Below, piece by piece: positions 21,993-33,600 of a stretch of DNA of 64,000 bases. The stretch spans positions 18,041,001-18,105,000 of the forward strand of contig NC_088921.1 of the NCBI RefSeq assembly GCF_038396675.1. The letters are read 5' to 3'. Within the stretch, counting starts at the first letter, position 1, and every line of letters starts with the position of its first letter. A program made the position numbers and the translations under genes. A model generated the notes under the pieces. That model had not been told where the DNA came from, did no database searches, and saw only the letters and a program-made list of their open reading frames with translations. This DNA is from Hydra vulgaris (lineage: Eukaryota; Cnidaria; Hydrozoa; Anthoathecata; Hydridae).

Positions 21993-22074
21993 AATTATGT
22001 TAGTGTATTCTTTAAACAGCGTGCTCAATGTTCTAAAAGAACAGAGCAATAATAAATAAATTAGTAAAAACACT

Positions 22075-22220
22075 TATCTAATTTTTGTTTTCTTCTACAC
22101 TGTGCCTCACCATCAGTAGGTTCATCAGGGAGAATCTACTGATGAAGATTTTCTTTATGATGATTCTTCTGATGGTGAAACACAGTGTAGAAGAAAACAA
22201 AACTTAGATGAGTGTTTTTA

Positions 22221-22230
<10 letters not shown>
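22075..22230. repeat. Foldback repeat with ACACTGTG/CATCAG arms
   Basis: The left arm, with TTTTGTTTTCTTCTACACTG and CTCACCATCAG, pairs with the right arm CTGATGGTGAAACACAGTGT...AGAAAACAAAACTTAGATGAG. The loop is about 60 bases and contains smaller ATCTACTGATGAAGAT-type repeats. Related arms occur near 29700 and 51290, each next to a (TA)n tract, so this is a dispersed family. Confidence 0.75.
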
Positions 22231-22376
<146 letters not shown>

Positions 22377-22439
22377 TACTAAAGAAAAAAAAATGCCCAA
22401 ACTTTAATTAAATGAACTTTTAAGATTAGGTTAAATAGA

Positions 22440-24570
22440 AATCTTTTGTCTTGCTGTCGACAAATGTGCTTCTTACATAACTTGTGGATTCAGGCTGTCA
22501 TGGAATCTTTTGTTCCCTCTAGACTATTCCAGGTCAAGCCTCACTCTCCTCCATGGTTTTCCTCACACTGTGCTGCTGCAATTGCCAATCGAAACCGTTA
22601 CTTCCATATTTATCAGCAAAACAATTCTCCAGATAACAGGCGTCTGTTTATTACCGCTAGAAACCATTGTAAAAAGGTTTTGTCTAACACCAAGTCCTGC
22701 TATTCTCAAGTCATGAAATCTCGTATCTCATCTTAAAAATAATGCTCTGGTGACTTTTTGAGAATCTTTAATAGTAATAATAATAAGGGTAAATCTTCAA
22801 TTCCACCTCTCTTGTATGGTTCAGACTTTGTCACCTCACCTGAAGACAAAGCTGAGTTGTTTGCTAAAAACTTGTCATCCATATCATTTCTTGATTCCAC
22901 TAGTTGTGTTCTACCTGATATTGCCAACAAACAGGTTGATGCATTGCTTGTCATTCGTATCACTCCAGATTCTGTATCTAAAGTGGTTTCCTGCCTCAAC
23001 TTTTCTACAGCTTGTGGCCCGGACAACATACCTGTTATTGTCTTGCAAAAGTGTTCTGCAATAAAATAACAGGAGCTGTCGTCTATGTTCTCAAAACTAT
23101 TCAACAAGTGCTTATCAGAGTCTTGTTTTCCAGCCTGCTGGAAAGCGGCATCTGTTGGAAAGCGGCATCTGCTGGAAAGTGGCATCTGTTATCCCCATCT
23201 TCAAAAATTCTGGAGAGCGATCTGATTTGTCTAACTACCGTCCCATTAGTCTTCTTTCTATCATAAGCAAGGTTTTTGAATCTTTAATGAACAAACACTT
23301 AATTTCTCATCTTGAATCTCATAACTTACTTTCTGACCATCAATATGAATTTCGATCTTCTCGTTCTACAACTGATTTGCTAACAGTAATAACTGATAGG
23401 TTTTATCGTGCATTAGATAAAGGTGAAAAGGTTAAGGTCATTGCTCTTGACATTTCAATAGCTTTTGATAAAGTTTGGCATGCTGGTCTTCTCTATAAGT
23501 TTTCTTCTTATGGTGTATCCGGCAACATCTTTAAGATTATTGAATCCTTCTTTTCCAATCGTAGTATAAAAGTTGTCCTCGATGGACAGCACTCTTCTTC
23601 TTATTCTGTCACTTCAGGGGTTCTTCAAGGTTTTATCCTTGGCCCTATACTCGTTTTAATTTACATTAACAATCTTCCAGATATTCTCACATCTAAGGTG
23701 GCAATGTTTGCTGATGATACTACCATTGTTGTGAAAAGATTATACTACTTGCTGATACTTGCTGATGATACTACCTTGTTGTGATAAGAAACCAATACTC
23801 TCTGATTGCTTGGTTCACAGTGGCTGTCGAACTTAAATACAGGTAAAACTATTTATGAACGGTGATGTACTCTATGAGTCATCTACTCTTCATCTTCTAG
23901 GATTAACTCTTACTTCCAATCTTTCTTGGAAACCATATATCAAATCAGTTGCAAAATTAGCATCTGCTAAGATTGCATCTCTTTTTTGAGCTCGACGCAT
24001 TCTTACTTTGGATTCTATTCTCCATCTCTATAAATATCAAATCCGGCCTTTTATGGAATACTGTTGCCATATCTGGGGCGGATCTTCTAATGATGCCCTT
24101 TCTCTTTTAGACAAGGTGCAAAAACGCATTCTAAACATAGTTGGACCGGCTCTTGCAGCCAACCCCCAACCATCATCACATCGTTGTGATGTTGCTTCTC
24201 TCTTTTCTACAAACACTATAATGGGCACTGCTCTAATGAGCTAGTGTCTCTTGTGCCATCTACTAAAATTCATTCTTGTGTTACTTGTCTTTCAATTAAG
24301 TCTTATCTTTTTTCTGTGGCTGTTTCTAAGTGCTCCAAAAATGCTTATTCGTTTAGTTTTTTTCCTCGAACATCAGCTCTTTGCAATTCGCTTCCTTCAT
24401 CTTGCTTTTCTGATTCATATAATTTGCAATCCTTTAAGTCGTCTGTCAATCATTATCTTACTCTACAATCTTCATCTTTTCTCTTCCAGTAACTTCCAAC
24501 TTTAATTAGTGGCTGCTTGCAGCCTTGTTGGAAGCAATGTTTAAAAAAAAAAGAAAAACATTGCTTAAAT
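22440..24570 (+). pseudogene. LINE family A, copy 1 (linker, RT, C-terminal domain)
   Basis: 5'-truncated non-LTR retrotransposon, same family as 59.0-62.8 kb. It carries the post-endonuclease linker (PPWFSSHCAAAIANRNRYFH), the pre-RT segment (CGPDNIPVIVLQK), RT at 23155-23784 (NYRPISLLSIISKVFESLMN, FRSSRSTTDLL, LDISIAFDKVWH, GVLQGFILGP, FADDTT) and the C-terminal domain (YQIRPFMEYCCHIWGGSSND, VQKRILNIVGPA). The conserved LDISKAFD Lys is Ile and PQGS is LQGF. Lesions include stops, an 18-base triplication near 23138-23190 and duplication of the FADD region near 23705-23785. The 3' end is TTGGAAGCAATGTTT plus an A-rich tail, as in copy 2. Confidence 0.85.
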
Positions 24571-24692
24571 TTAGTAAAAATTCATTTGTTTTTAGATTAA
24601 GTTTTTAGTCAAGTTTTTGACATTTTAGTGAAAATTTGAAAGAAATTTGACTTTTCATTCAATTTATGTTCTTGTCTGGTTACTTTTGCACA

Positions 24693-24878
<186 letters not shown>

Positions 24879-24974
24879 TAGAACAGAAACCTAAGCTTAC
24901 CGAAACTAATCTGTAAGCTTAGTTTTCGGTAAACTGGTACAGAAAAGATAAAGTTTATAGAACAAAATACCCAT

Positions 24975-25225
24975 TGGCAGGTGACTTAAAAGATTGCAAA
25001 TTATATGAATCAGAAAAGCTTAATGATGGAAGTGAATTCCAAAGAACTGATGTTTGAGGAAAAAGGTGAATAAGAGTTTTTGAAGCGCTTAGGAGCAATA
25101 AGAGGATGAATTGAATGATGAGTATTACGAGAATGAATTTTAGTAGATGATATGAGAGATGCTAGCTATTTAGAGCAGTGCCCATTATAGTATTTATAGA
25201 AAAGTGAAAGGGAAAACTTTTATTG
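24975..25225 (-). pseudogene. LINE family A, third fragment
   Basis: GACTTAAAAGATTGCAAATT and about 200 following bases match the minus-strand 3' region of LINE family A at 59110-59350. So a third, truncated copy lies here in the opposite direction to copy 1, with the (TA)n tract between them. Confidence 0.75.
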
Positions 25226-25381
25226 ATAGAATTTAATGCCGGAGTTTCTAAAATTGGCATTGTGGTGTCCTTTTCCAAACCACTTTTTGACATAATTCTT
25301 GGGATCAAAATGAATATTTGATGGATCGACTAATAAAATAAACATTAAAATAAACACGGTTTGTGTTAATAAAGGGTTTTG

Positions 25382-25648
25382 CTAGAAATATAAGATTATA
25401 TTCATAATAGAAAAAGAACGCTGGTAGTCAGCTGTAGAATCAATTAAGGTGTTTATAGCAGTGCTTAGAGGCTGAAAATCATTAGGATTTTTATTACAGT
25501 CATCAGTGTAAAAATTCTCACGAAGCCCTTGGACTGCTGTATTAACATAAGTATTTAAAGTTTTGGCTAATTGTCTAAATCTCTTAGATAACACGTGTTT
25601 ATTTGGGTAAAAATAAAGTTTTTCATACTTAAATTTAATTTTTATCAA
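25382..25648 (-). pseudogene. hAT transposase C-terminal fragment
   Basis: 89 codons on the minus strand: KHVLSKRFRQLAKTLNTYVN, then FQPLSTAINTLIDSTADYQR and SFSIMNIIL. The last part corresponds to the hAT dimerisation motif (xSTAxxERxFSxMNxI), with Glu replaced by Gln. It resembles the KIAA1586-type hAT-derived proteins, from memory. No catalytic core is present. Confidence 0.6.
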
Positions 25649-25733
25649 ATATTATTATATATTTACAACGAAAAATAAAAAAGTTTATTTGCAATGGTGC
25701 CTCACATCCATATCGGATAGTCTCTTACCTTTG

Positions 25734-25771
25734 AAAATTGAAAGATAAAATGTGTTTTATCTTTCAATTTT
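25734..25771. repeat. Foldback, 17-bp arms
   Basis: AAAATTGAAAGATAAAA at 25734-25750 and its complement at 25755-25771, spacer TGTG. Confidence 0.85.
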
Positions 25772-26080
25772 TCAAGCTTATAGGAACTATTGGTATATCC
25801 TATAACAGCACAGTTAACTTTCATCTTATATATTTTATCACTATTTCGCAACTGAGAAAGTAAATATTTACCCTTCTAAATTCGTTCCGCACTTTTTCTT
25901 GCACGATATTAATAATGACAGAACTTCGCTTGAACTGGTGTATTACCAACAGTTAACCTTGTCAAACTTCCTAAAGAAAAGTATTTGATAAATTTTGTTT
26001 TCTTTCTTTTTTTTAATTCAAAATTAAAATTTATTGAAACAAAATAATACTGAATATTTTTTTGTAAATGTTTGTTCCAG

Positions 26081-26150
26081 TAAGTTTTAACTTTTCTGCA
26101 CGAACGACAGCACAGCAAACTCAGGAACTAATTATGGAAAAGCTTGACAG
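26081..26150 (+). pseudogene. Dynein exon remnant: AAA3, FSARTTAQQTQE
   Basis: Between TGTTCCAG and GTAAAATC it reads SFNFSARTTAQQTQELIMEK then LDR. This matches the conserved NFSARTxAxQTQ segment of AAA3. The frame is open. Confidence 0.9.
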
Positions 26151-26258
26151 GTAAAATCATTTTTTTTTATATGAAAAGATTATATTAGTATTTTTTGTTA
26201 TTTAACCTGTAATATTAATTAGATTTATAAATGTTTTTAAATCTCTGTTATTTGACAG

Positions 26259-26382
26259 ATGACACAAAGGTGTATATGGACCATCACCTGGTAAAAAGTG
26301 TGTTTTATTAATTGATATTAATATGCCAAATAATATGAAAGGAAATTATGGTGCCCAACCTCCAATTGAGCTTTTAAGACAG
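26259..26382 (+). pseudogene. Dynein exon remnant: AAA3 Walker B region
   Basis: [20 protein letters not shown], then [20 protein letters not shown], bounded by TTTGACAG and GTATAATG. Dyneins have VFVDDLNMP here. The second codon is TGA where related dyneins have Arg (LDRRRKG), a C-to-T change at a CpG, so the exon carries a stop. Confidence 0.9.
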
Positions 26383-26560
26383 GTATAATGTTATATAAAA
26401 TTTTTTTATATACTTTTTTTAGGGTTGGAGATATTGACCTAAATTTTAAAAGAGTTTAAAATTTGTAAAATTGAATTGAAATTAAATTGTGAAATTTGTA
26501 CAGCTCATCAGATTGAGCTATGCAAACAACTTTTATAATCTTCAGCTTTACAGTTTACAG

Positions 26561-26622
26561 CTTTACATCAAAAGAACTGGTATAATTTGAAAGACACTTC
26601 ATCTATAGTTTTAGAAGATATT
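26561..26622 (+). pseudogene. Dynein exon remnant: NWYNLKDTSSIVLEDI
   Basis: Ends at GATATT|GTAAGT. It matches the WYDLKD...LxDI segment after [12 protein letters not shown]. The first codons (WLDHG in relatives) are degenerate. Confidence 0.85.
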
Positions 26623-26704
26623 GTAAGTTAACGAAACTATGTACAATACAAAATTTTAAATTAATATTACATTGTGTTAAACTTTTTTGTATCAATTTTT
26701 TTAG

Positions 26705-26803
26705 TTGCTTGTCACAGCAATGTGTCCCCCTGGAGAAGGAAGAAATGAAGTTACAAGTCGTAACTTCAGACAAGTCGTAACTTAAGACTTGCAACTTCAT
26801 TTT
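26705..26803 (+). pseudogene. Dynein exon remnant: MGPPGGGRN segment with foldback
   Basis: After TTTTTTAG it reads LLVTAMCPPGEGRNEVTSRN then FR; relatives have LVxAMGPPGGGRNxVTxRF. The exon then runs into an imperfect inverted repeat (AATGAAGTTACAAGTC at 26745 against GACTTGCAACTTCATT ending near 26803), so its 3' border was rearranged by a foldback. Confidence 0.85.
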
Positions 26804-26861
26804 TTCATTTTAATAATATATATTATATAAGTTATTAAACCAAGTCGTTTTATGTGGCAAT

Positions 26862-26909
26862 TGAAATGTTATTTCTGTTGCTGATTTTGATGACAACACA
26901 CATACAAAG
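26862..26909 (+). pseudogene. Dynein exon remnant: NVISVADFDDNTHTK
   Basis: It reads NVISVADFDDNTHTK and ends at CAAAG|GTTAGC. It matches HFNxISxxxFDDxTxxKIF in dyneins. The preceding His-Phe is lost through a base change or shift (TTGAAATG). Confidence 0.8.
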
Positions 26910-27039
26910 GTTAGCCTACAGAATATAAAATGCACAAAATAAGTTTTAGTTTATTTAATGAATAATCATCAAGTTAAAACTTGTTGTATAATTGTATAGT
27001 TGTAATAATAAGTATTTAATTACTATTATTCTAATTAAA

Positions 27040-27870
27040 TAATATTATTTAAATCTTTTGTCAAACTTAAAATTTATTTATCATACCAAAGACTCCACCT
27101 TTCATGTTGATGAATTCGATAATATGTTGCTCAATATGTGTACTTTATTGCAACTTATTGCAAGCATTGTCTTTCAAACAATGCTGCCCTTGGTAGGATA
27201 CTCTGCAGATGTTTATCGTAGTCAGATATCAGTTAAAAAACTGTAACTCACACTCCTTGTTTTCAAACAATTTTTTTTTAAAGTTTTGTCTATAATAATA
27301 ATAAAAGTACAGAGAATATTTATAATATTCTCTGTACTTTTATTATTATTATAGACAAAAGACAGGGAATATTTATAAGCTCAATTATTTTTTTATTTTT
27401 GTCCCTTGTTAATAAAGGGAGTTGAACAGCATTTGTGAACATTTTTGCATTTTTTAATTTTGCACCATCAGATATCCATTGGTCATATAATCTGCACATA
27501 GATTCGTAGGAACAATGATCAGCTTTTTGAAAGTTAGGAGATGAGGTAACACAAAACTGACAAGGGTGCTTTAATATTGCAGTTTATTTTCCAACCATTT
27601 GAAGCACAACCTTTAGATCTTAAAATACTGCGTAATCTAACGAAGAAATGTTTATCCATTTTATCCAAACCAAAGTGAGATCGAAAAGATGCTTCTCAAA
27701 GATAAATTTAAAGCCAAGGGTATTTGTCGCCACCACTTTTTTCTTTTTAATATTGCTTTTGTGGCAATTTGTAGCCAATCAGAAATGGTAAAAATTGTTA
27801 AGAAATCATCATCTTCATTATTTGTAAATGTGGTATTATCTCCATCTGAAAGGTACAAATTTAATACTAT
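27040..27870 (-). pseudogene. Transposon-type gene fragment, family T, copy 1
   Basis: Minus-strand pieces (DKMDKHFFVRLRSILRSKGC; FQKADHCSYESMCRLYDQ; ISDGAKLKNAKMF) separated by frame changes. They share about 200 bases of near-identity with the copy at 32.5-33.1 kb, but the ORF at 32519-32818 is deleted here. I recall related multi-copy uncharacterised proteins in invertebrates but cannot name the family. A 37-bp-arm foldback lies inside. Confidence 0.5.
27284..27360. repeat. Perfect 37-bp foldback with 3-base spacer
   Basis: Arms 27284-27320 and 27324-27360 are perfect complements. Immediately after, GACAGGGAATATTTATAAGC repeats the apical part of the left arm (TACAGAGAATATTTATAA), giving a forward-reverse-forward order. 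Confidence 0.9.
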
Positions 27871-28135
27871 TTCCCAATATATATATGTCTTTGTAGAATT
27901 GCGTTCTGCTGGTAGAGCAAAGACATACCTTGCTGAAGTATTAGAAATTTTAGATTATATGGCACATATGAAATTTCCATAAGAACAAAACGAAATCATT
28001 TTTATATACCCATCTGTTGACGACTACTCCTGGCATGACTGGTGTGAGTCAAAGCTGTTAGTACCGCAACAATACTTTGATAACCTGGACACATTATTAT
28101 TGAGCCAAAGCATTGCAACTAAACTTATTGTTTGA
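27700..28135 (+). pseudogene. Unidentified protein fragment
   Basis: Plus-strand reading: SAGRAKTYLAEVLEILDYMA, HMKFP, a stop at 27980, then EQNEIIFIYPSVDDYSWHDW and CESKLLVPQQYFDNLDTLLL in the same frame. The composition looks like real coding sequence broken by one stop. No family recognised; it may be transposon-derived. Confidence 0.35.
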
Positions 28136-29379
28136 AAATTTGATATTCTATCTTTCTTATCTTTAATATATATTAGCTATATAATACAATATTTATCTTT
28201 AATTAATACATTAAAATATTATTTTTTAATTAAATGTCTAAAATAATTAGTATTGATATATATGTTATTTATGATAGTCACAATCAATTTATTTCCAAAA
28301 ATACAATCCAAAGATGACTAATGTTTGCTTGTTCCATTTGTTATTTTTTTTTTGTCCATGTGTGATTTTGGTTTGAACTACTATTGTGTAGCAAAGATAC
28401 ATCATAGAATACTGTAACCTTGTATTAATCTTTAAGAATGCTTGTATAATTACATATAAAAAGCAAAACACCTGCCAATGATACATTTTCAGAGAAAATA
28501 GGGTTCATTTATTATTTTTTATTTTTTTGCTTTTTTCTGTTCCACGGTTGACTCCATTAAAAAATTTATTTATTCTATAATATAGCAACCCATACCTACC
28601 ATACTTTGTGTCGGTAATATATACATAAATGTCATTTAAATAAAAATAAGTCGATAATTACAAATTGCATTATTTTCAAAATAATTAATGCAACATGCAA
28701 TGTTTCGTGCATGATTTTTTGGAAATGCCCAATAGGCATAATACCAACACTTCTGCAGCAACCTTGCAAAATATAGAACAACGAAATTACTATACTCTTT
28801 AGAAATAAATCTTTTAAAAAGAACTTTCCTTTTTCTAATTGTATTTTTTATATAATACTTCAAAGTTACTTTTATCACTAAATCCATCACTAAGTTGTTT
28901 CCACTTCTCCAAAGACCACCCAACTCTCTTCTTACACCACCTTAATCTCTGGCAGTCAACATAGGTTTTCTAATGACTGCATAAACACTAATTTTTTCCT
29001 TTCTATTTGTATTTGAAAAAACACATTTTTTGCAGTTTTTGTTGAATGTGTTGTTATGTTCACGATATTATATCCTTGGATTGGCTCTAAGTTTATTCAA
29101 CCTTTTATAGAAAATTCTCAAACTAACAATTAAATTAATAAATTAATGATGAATAGCGGTAAGGTGGAGAAGAAAGTAGAAAAAAAAATGAACTGAGTAT
29201 TTCACTTTTTTTTTTGTTGAAAGCACTGTTTAATATATTCAAAGTAATTGTATTCAAATACTTTAACTTGTTTTTATTAAAATGTTTTTATTTTGTGAAA
29301 AAAATTTTAATTATCTTAATATTATACTTTAGTAGAGAAAGCTTTTTTTTAATTGTTTCTTAAACACTCTCAGCTCTCA
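28136..29379. other. Dynein intron, AT-rich, nothing recognised
   Basis: Short open stretches exist but carry no domain I can identify. Confidence 0.4.
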
Positions 29380-29442
29380 AAGGTGATAAAATTGGAACTT
29401 CTCACTTACAAAGCAAGCACTCTACTAATATGCCACAACCGC
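29380..29442 (-). repeat. tRNA-derived SINE head (Thr-TGT-like)
   Basis: On the minus strand GCGGTTGTGGCATATTAGTA begins a tRNA-like 5' half, followed by an anticodon arm with loop TTTGTAA and a B-box-like GAAGTTCCAATTTTATCACC. The stem pairing is imperfect, and the sequence is followed by non-tRNA sequence and flanked by (TA)n, so it is a SINE promoter region, not a tRNA gene. Confidence 0.55.
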
Positions 29443-29454
29443 ATCAAGTATATA

Positions 29455-29668
<214 letters not shown>

Positions 29669-29669
29669 T

Positions 29670-29745
29670 AAGTAGAAAATCACTTAACAAATAACTTTTC
29701 TCATTTTACACAGTGTTTCATCAATTAAGACTCATCAGAAATGAA
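29670..29745. repeat. Half copy of the AGTAGAAAATCACTT/TTTCATCA repeat
   Basis: AGTAGAAAATCACTTAACAA then TTTTACACAGTGTTTCATCA then GACTCATCAGAAATGAAA. It matches the left arm of the hairpin at 51250-51375, but the right arm is missing. Confidence 0.7.
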
Positions 29746-30639
29746 AGATCAAATTAATAAAAATTCAGTTTATACCTTGAATTACAGGAAGTCACAAATG
29801 TCTTAACTAATGTAAATTTTCACCCATTTGTGGAATTTGCTGACATTTTTTATAAAAATATTTCTTTGGAAATGATTTCTTAAGCTTATTTAGAATTTTT
29901 TTTTTTAAAAAAAAAGGGGATATAATGTAACTATTATTTGAGCTCATTTATTTTTATAGTTCTTTTGGAGAAACTTATTTTTGTGCCTGCATTTAGAAAT
30001 AAATTCCTATTTTTTGTTTAATAAAAATTCCTGGTTTGCATGTGTAATTATTGAAAAAATTTTTTGTAGGCAAAGTATATATTTTTTAGATATGTTGTTA
30101 TATGCAGGCTCTGTTTTAAGGATGGACCACTTCTGTACGAAATCATCAATATTTTTATCTTTAAATTCCCATATATATTTTGACAGCATGGTGTCTTTTA
30201 TTTTTAAAAGATTGGTTATGATTAGCAAATTGTTTTTTCCATTCACATTTTTCTATTCATATTGTATATTTTTGTATTCACCCAATACATTGTTATGCCA
30301 ATATATTGTTTATCAGGTGCATTCTAAGAGGAAGCAACACATTTATATACCACATTTTTTGATAAACAACTTTCACTCATTTGACAATTGTTTTTTTGTT
30401 TACAATTACATTTTTCTGTAGTTTTTTCATTTAGGATTTATTTGTTTGTTTAGCAAAGCATTATTGTGACCTTCTATAATTCTTTCCATATTTTTTGTGC
30501 AACTGCAGCTAACTTTAGTTGTGTTTCGATTAAAAATTTTAGGTAATTTATTGGAGGGCGGGAAATGCTTCTCGACCAATTTTATAAATTAAACCGACTT
30601 GTAAAATAATTTATATACTACATATTATTATAGAGACAG
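29746..30639. other. Dynein intron, nothing firm
   Basis: AT-rich. Open stretches on both strands (29981-30421 and 30007-30246) have no recognisable domain. Confidence 0.4.
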
Positions 30640-30835
30640 GCTTGTACCCTGGGGGAGTCGTTGGGTGCAATCGACCCCCCTTTTTGTACCAAGTGGTCTT
30701 TGTTTCACGCAAATTTGTTTATAAAAAACTAGCAAAAAAATTTTTATTTTTTTTAAGTTTCTTCGTTTCACAAAAATGAACCCCATAAAAAATCCTTGCG
30801 GTACTGCCCCGAGAGAATTGTTCGGAATTTTCTAG
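30640..30835. repeat. C/G-run repeat, possible hAT MITE fragment
   Basis: CAGGCTTGTACCCTGGGGGA followed by GTCGTTGGGTGCAATCGACC and CCCC, and further on CTTGCGGTACTGCCCC. Alternating G-runs and C-runs after a CAGG start are common in hAT MITEs. No target duplication found. Confidence 0.35.
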
Positions 30836-31226
30836 AATACTTTTAATGTTATGCTTTCAAGCTCCTGCAGAGTTGTATAATTTTCTTTAGCTATTTTGCA
30901 GTGTGGTATAAACTGATATATAAGTGAGTTGTTCAAAGCAACTAATTAACTTTAAATTAGCTTATTTTTGTGTCAACACTATTATTGTCTAATTGAAAGA
31001 GATCTTGTATTATTTGGTGAGCTACATTGATATTTGTGCTTTACATACAAACATAACTTTGCATATAATATTTAATTAATGTAATACTTTTTTAATTCTT
31101 TATAAATTTGATTTGCTTGTTTTTAAATAAAATATATGAAAACTCAGTGACAGTTTCTTTAATTTGGTACATGTTTAATATTTACATTTAGGCCTTTTCT
31201 GTTTAAGTTGGTGAGTATAATTTAAA

Positions 31227-32160
31227 ATGTCGTTTAAAAAGAGCTCTTTTAACACTAAAGAGATTGAGAACCTGTATAAACTGCAAATCAAGTGCAAAGG
31301 CCAGGTTGGTCATTTCACTGACAAACCTGCTATTGCCAAGACCATCCGCCCATCCAAGCTAAAGAAGGTAATCAAAGCAACATTGTTTACAGTTACCAGC
31401 TCAGCGCCTCCTGATTAGTTTGAAAGTAGCATGGAGTCCAACTCATACAAATACACTTCTTAAGATGCAAAATTGCAACATTAACAAGCAAATGGAAGCA
31501 TAAGCCAACATGCATTGCAAGACACCTTGTTACAATCTTAAAGCTGTCTTCCCACGGAGCAGCAAAGGTGTGCCACCAGTTTTCTGGTGAGGGCATTAAA
31601 ATCCCAGCCCCTGTGCTTAAATTGAATGTTGGGAAAGCTCAAACAATCGCAGAAGAAACTCACTATGCGTTAGAGAAATCAACCTGTAGGCTGAATTCCT
31701 CTAATGTATTATAAAGTCTTTTTAACAATACAACAACTGTAAATAATGGCAACAAGACAAACGTTGTTGTTTGGCAGCAAAAAATGTTTGAGGAGAAAGG
31801 TTAACGCAAACCCAAGTTAGTGAATTTCTAACACCATATGCTGGATTACATTCTTCACATTGTCAAGTACCATGAGCTCAATGAATTTACTAAATCACCA
31901 AGCAGTGAGTACTTCTTTGTGAAGGATTTGATGTGCAATTATGATAAATTGAAATCAGCCTTCAGCAACGGTAAAAATGAGAATAAGGAAACAGGCGGCT
32001 GGAAAGATGATATGAAGTTTCTTCACCATCTTACTCGTGTCATTTGTCATCACATAAATAAGATTCACAAATAAGTAATCCCAAGCATCAGCAAAGCACA
32101 CTGGAATTCTCAAACCATTCTAGTCCTTCTTGCATTTGTTCTGATGCCTGAAACCTGTTA
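31227..32160 (+). pseudogene. Transposon-type gene fragment (31.2-32.2 kb)
   Basis: MSFKKSSFNTKEIENLYKLQ opens a 63-codon frame. Further on, LDYILHIVKYHELNEFTKSP, then GGWKDDMKFLHHLTRVICHH, and after a stop VIPSISKAHWNSQTILVLLA then FVLMPET. The HHLTRVICHH...SKAHWNS pattern is, as I recall, found in multi-copy uncharacterised cnidarian proteins. It may belong to the same element as family T but lies on the opposite strand. Confidence 0.4.
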
Positions 32161-32504
32161 CAGGCCGAGTAAATATCCTACTCGTACTTTCTTTTTTTTG
32201 TTTGATATAAAACTTTTGCTCAACAACTAAGTTGTTGGTTTTAGCTGAAAGAATTTAGGGGGTAGCAGAAACATAAAATTATTTTTGTTTGCATTTCATT
32301 TTATTTTAGATACAACACAAATGATCAGTTTGTTCCTGATATAGTGAAACAAGCTTCTGAAGCTTGCGAGGGGCTTTGCAAGTGGTGCAAGCTATGGAAG
32401 CATATGACAGAATTGCTAAAGTATAAAAGAAGAACATTGTTTCAAATATTTTAAAGCAAAAAATTATTTACTATTTTTACTTTATTTTTTTACTATTATT
32501 TTAA

Positions 32505-33040
32505 TCTTTTGTCAAACATTAAATTATCATACCGAAGACTCCAGCTTTCATGTCGATTAATTCGATAATATGTTGCTCAACTATGTGTACCTTCAAAGAA
32601 GTTGTAGCCCCTAGATTTCTATAGCTCGTAGAGAACTGCTCTATATCTTTGACATAAGTAAAGCTTAATGATTTTCTAAAACAGCCATGGACTACTTTTT
32701 CAAAATCTCTAAGTACTTTAATGTATTTGGAATTGGGATCTCCAAGACTGGACTCCTGAAAAATCAGCTCAAATCTGTCTATGTTATTAAGCAACTTATT
32801 GCAAACATTGCCTTCCAAACAATGCCGCAGAGTATCCTACCAAAATATTTGGTAGGATACTCTGCAGATGTTTATCGTAGTCAGATATCGGTTGACAAAC
32901 CCACACTTCTTGTTTTCATACAAATTTTTTTCAATCTTATTTTTTTGCATCATCAGATATCTATTGGTCATATAATCTGCACAAAGATTCTAAGGAATAA
33001 TGATCAGCTTTTTGGAATTTTGGATTCTAAGGAATAATGA
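32505..33040 (-). pseudogene. Transposon-type gene fragment, family T, copy 2
   Basis: Minus-strand ORF of 99 codons (32818-32519): EGNVCNKLLNNIDRFELIFQ, then YIKVLRDFEKVVHGCFRKSL and SLKVHIVEQHIIELIDM. Pattern LEGNxCxKLL...VLRxFxxVVxxCF...xKVHxV is familiar from uncharacterised multi-copy invertebrate proteins; family not named. The flanks repeat those of copy 1 at 27.0-27.5 kb. A foldback (arms 32827-32844 and 32848-32865) interrupts the upstream coding sequence. Confidence 0.5.
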
Positions 33041-33059
33041 TCAGCTTTTTTTTTTTTTT

Positions 33060-33600
33060 CAATACACCAAAGGGGAGTATCTTTTTCTACCAATTATTTA
33101 TGAATAAAAATTCAAAATGAATTCAAAATTCAAATGAAATTACAATCTAGTTATTTTAAAAATTGTAGGTATTACTAACCTCTTTGTTTTCATTTACTCC
33201 TAATAATAACGGAAATTTATCACCATTGAATAATTTTCCAATCAGCTGGTTGCTCTCAGTCAGTTAAATATGGAAACCAGATTCCACACTTTTCCTTCCT
33301 CCTTCACTTCTTAGAAAGTATGCAACTTCAATCATATTGCAATTACTTGGAAGTCATAACAAAATTATTTAAAAAATCGGCTATAAATTTAAAAGTAAAT
33401 TATTAAAATAAATTTTTAAGCATCAAAACCTTACCTGGTATGTGGTTTTAGTTGAAGTTTTTCAGAAACACATTCAACCATAGGGGCCAATATTTTTTCC
33501 AATTTTGATTTGCGTCCATTTTCACATATAAAACATTCACATTTTCTGCCTCTGATAACTCTGGTATTCAGGTCTAAATTTCAGAGCGTATGTCTGGTAA
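33060..33600 (-). pseudogene. Exon-like minus-strand pieces, upstream part of family T copy 2
   Basis: KCECFICENGRKSKLEKILA then PMVECVSEKLQLKPHT ends at a GTAAGG donor on the minus strand (near 33434). A second piece, EVAYFLRSEGGRKSVESGFH...NGDKFPLLLGVNENKE, ends at GTTAGT near 33180. Donor sites in the right places and a CxxC motif suggest exons of the same minus-strand transposon gene. Inference only. Confidence 0.35.

Larger units (their letters stand above)
21237..22065. repeat. Two copies of a (TA)n-centred repeat unit
   Basis: Sequence around TTTTGCAGATTTAGGTTGC, followed by a (TA)n tract and then AATTATGTTAGTGTATTCT...GTGCTCAATGTTCT and AAAAGAACAGAGCAATAATA, occurs twice: 21250-21720 and 21795-22065. 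The inner motif recurs inverted near 51812-51860. The (TA)n tract of the first copy hosts the 212-bp element at 21373. Confidence 0.7.

Noticed and set aside
27058..27246. Plus-strand 62-codon ORF
   Set aside because: It is antisense to family T copy 1; the same sequence in copy 2 is coding on the minus strand.
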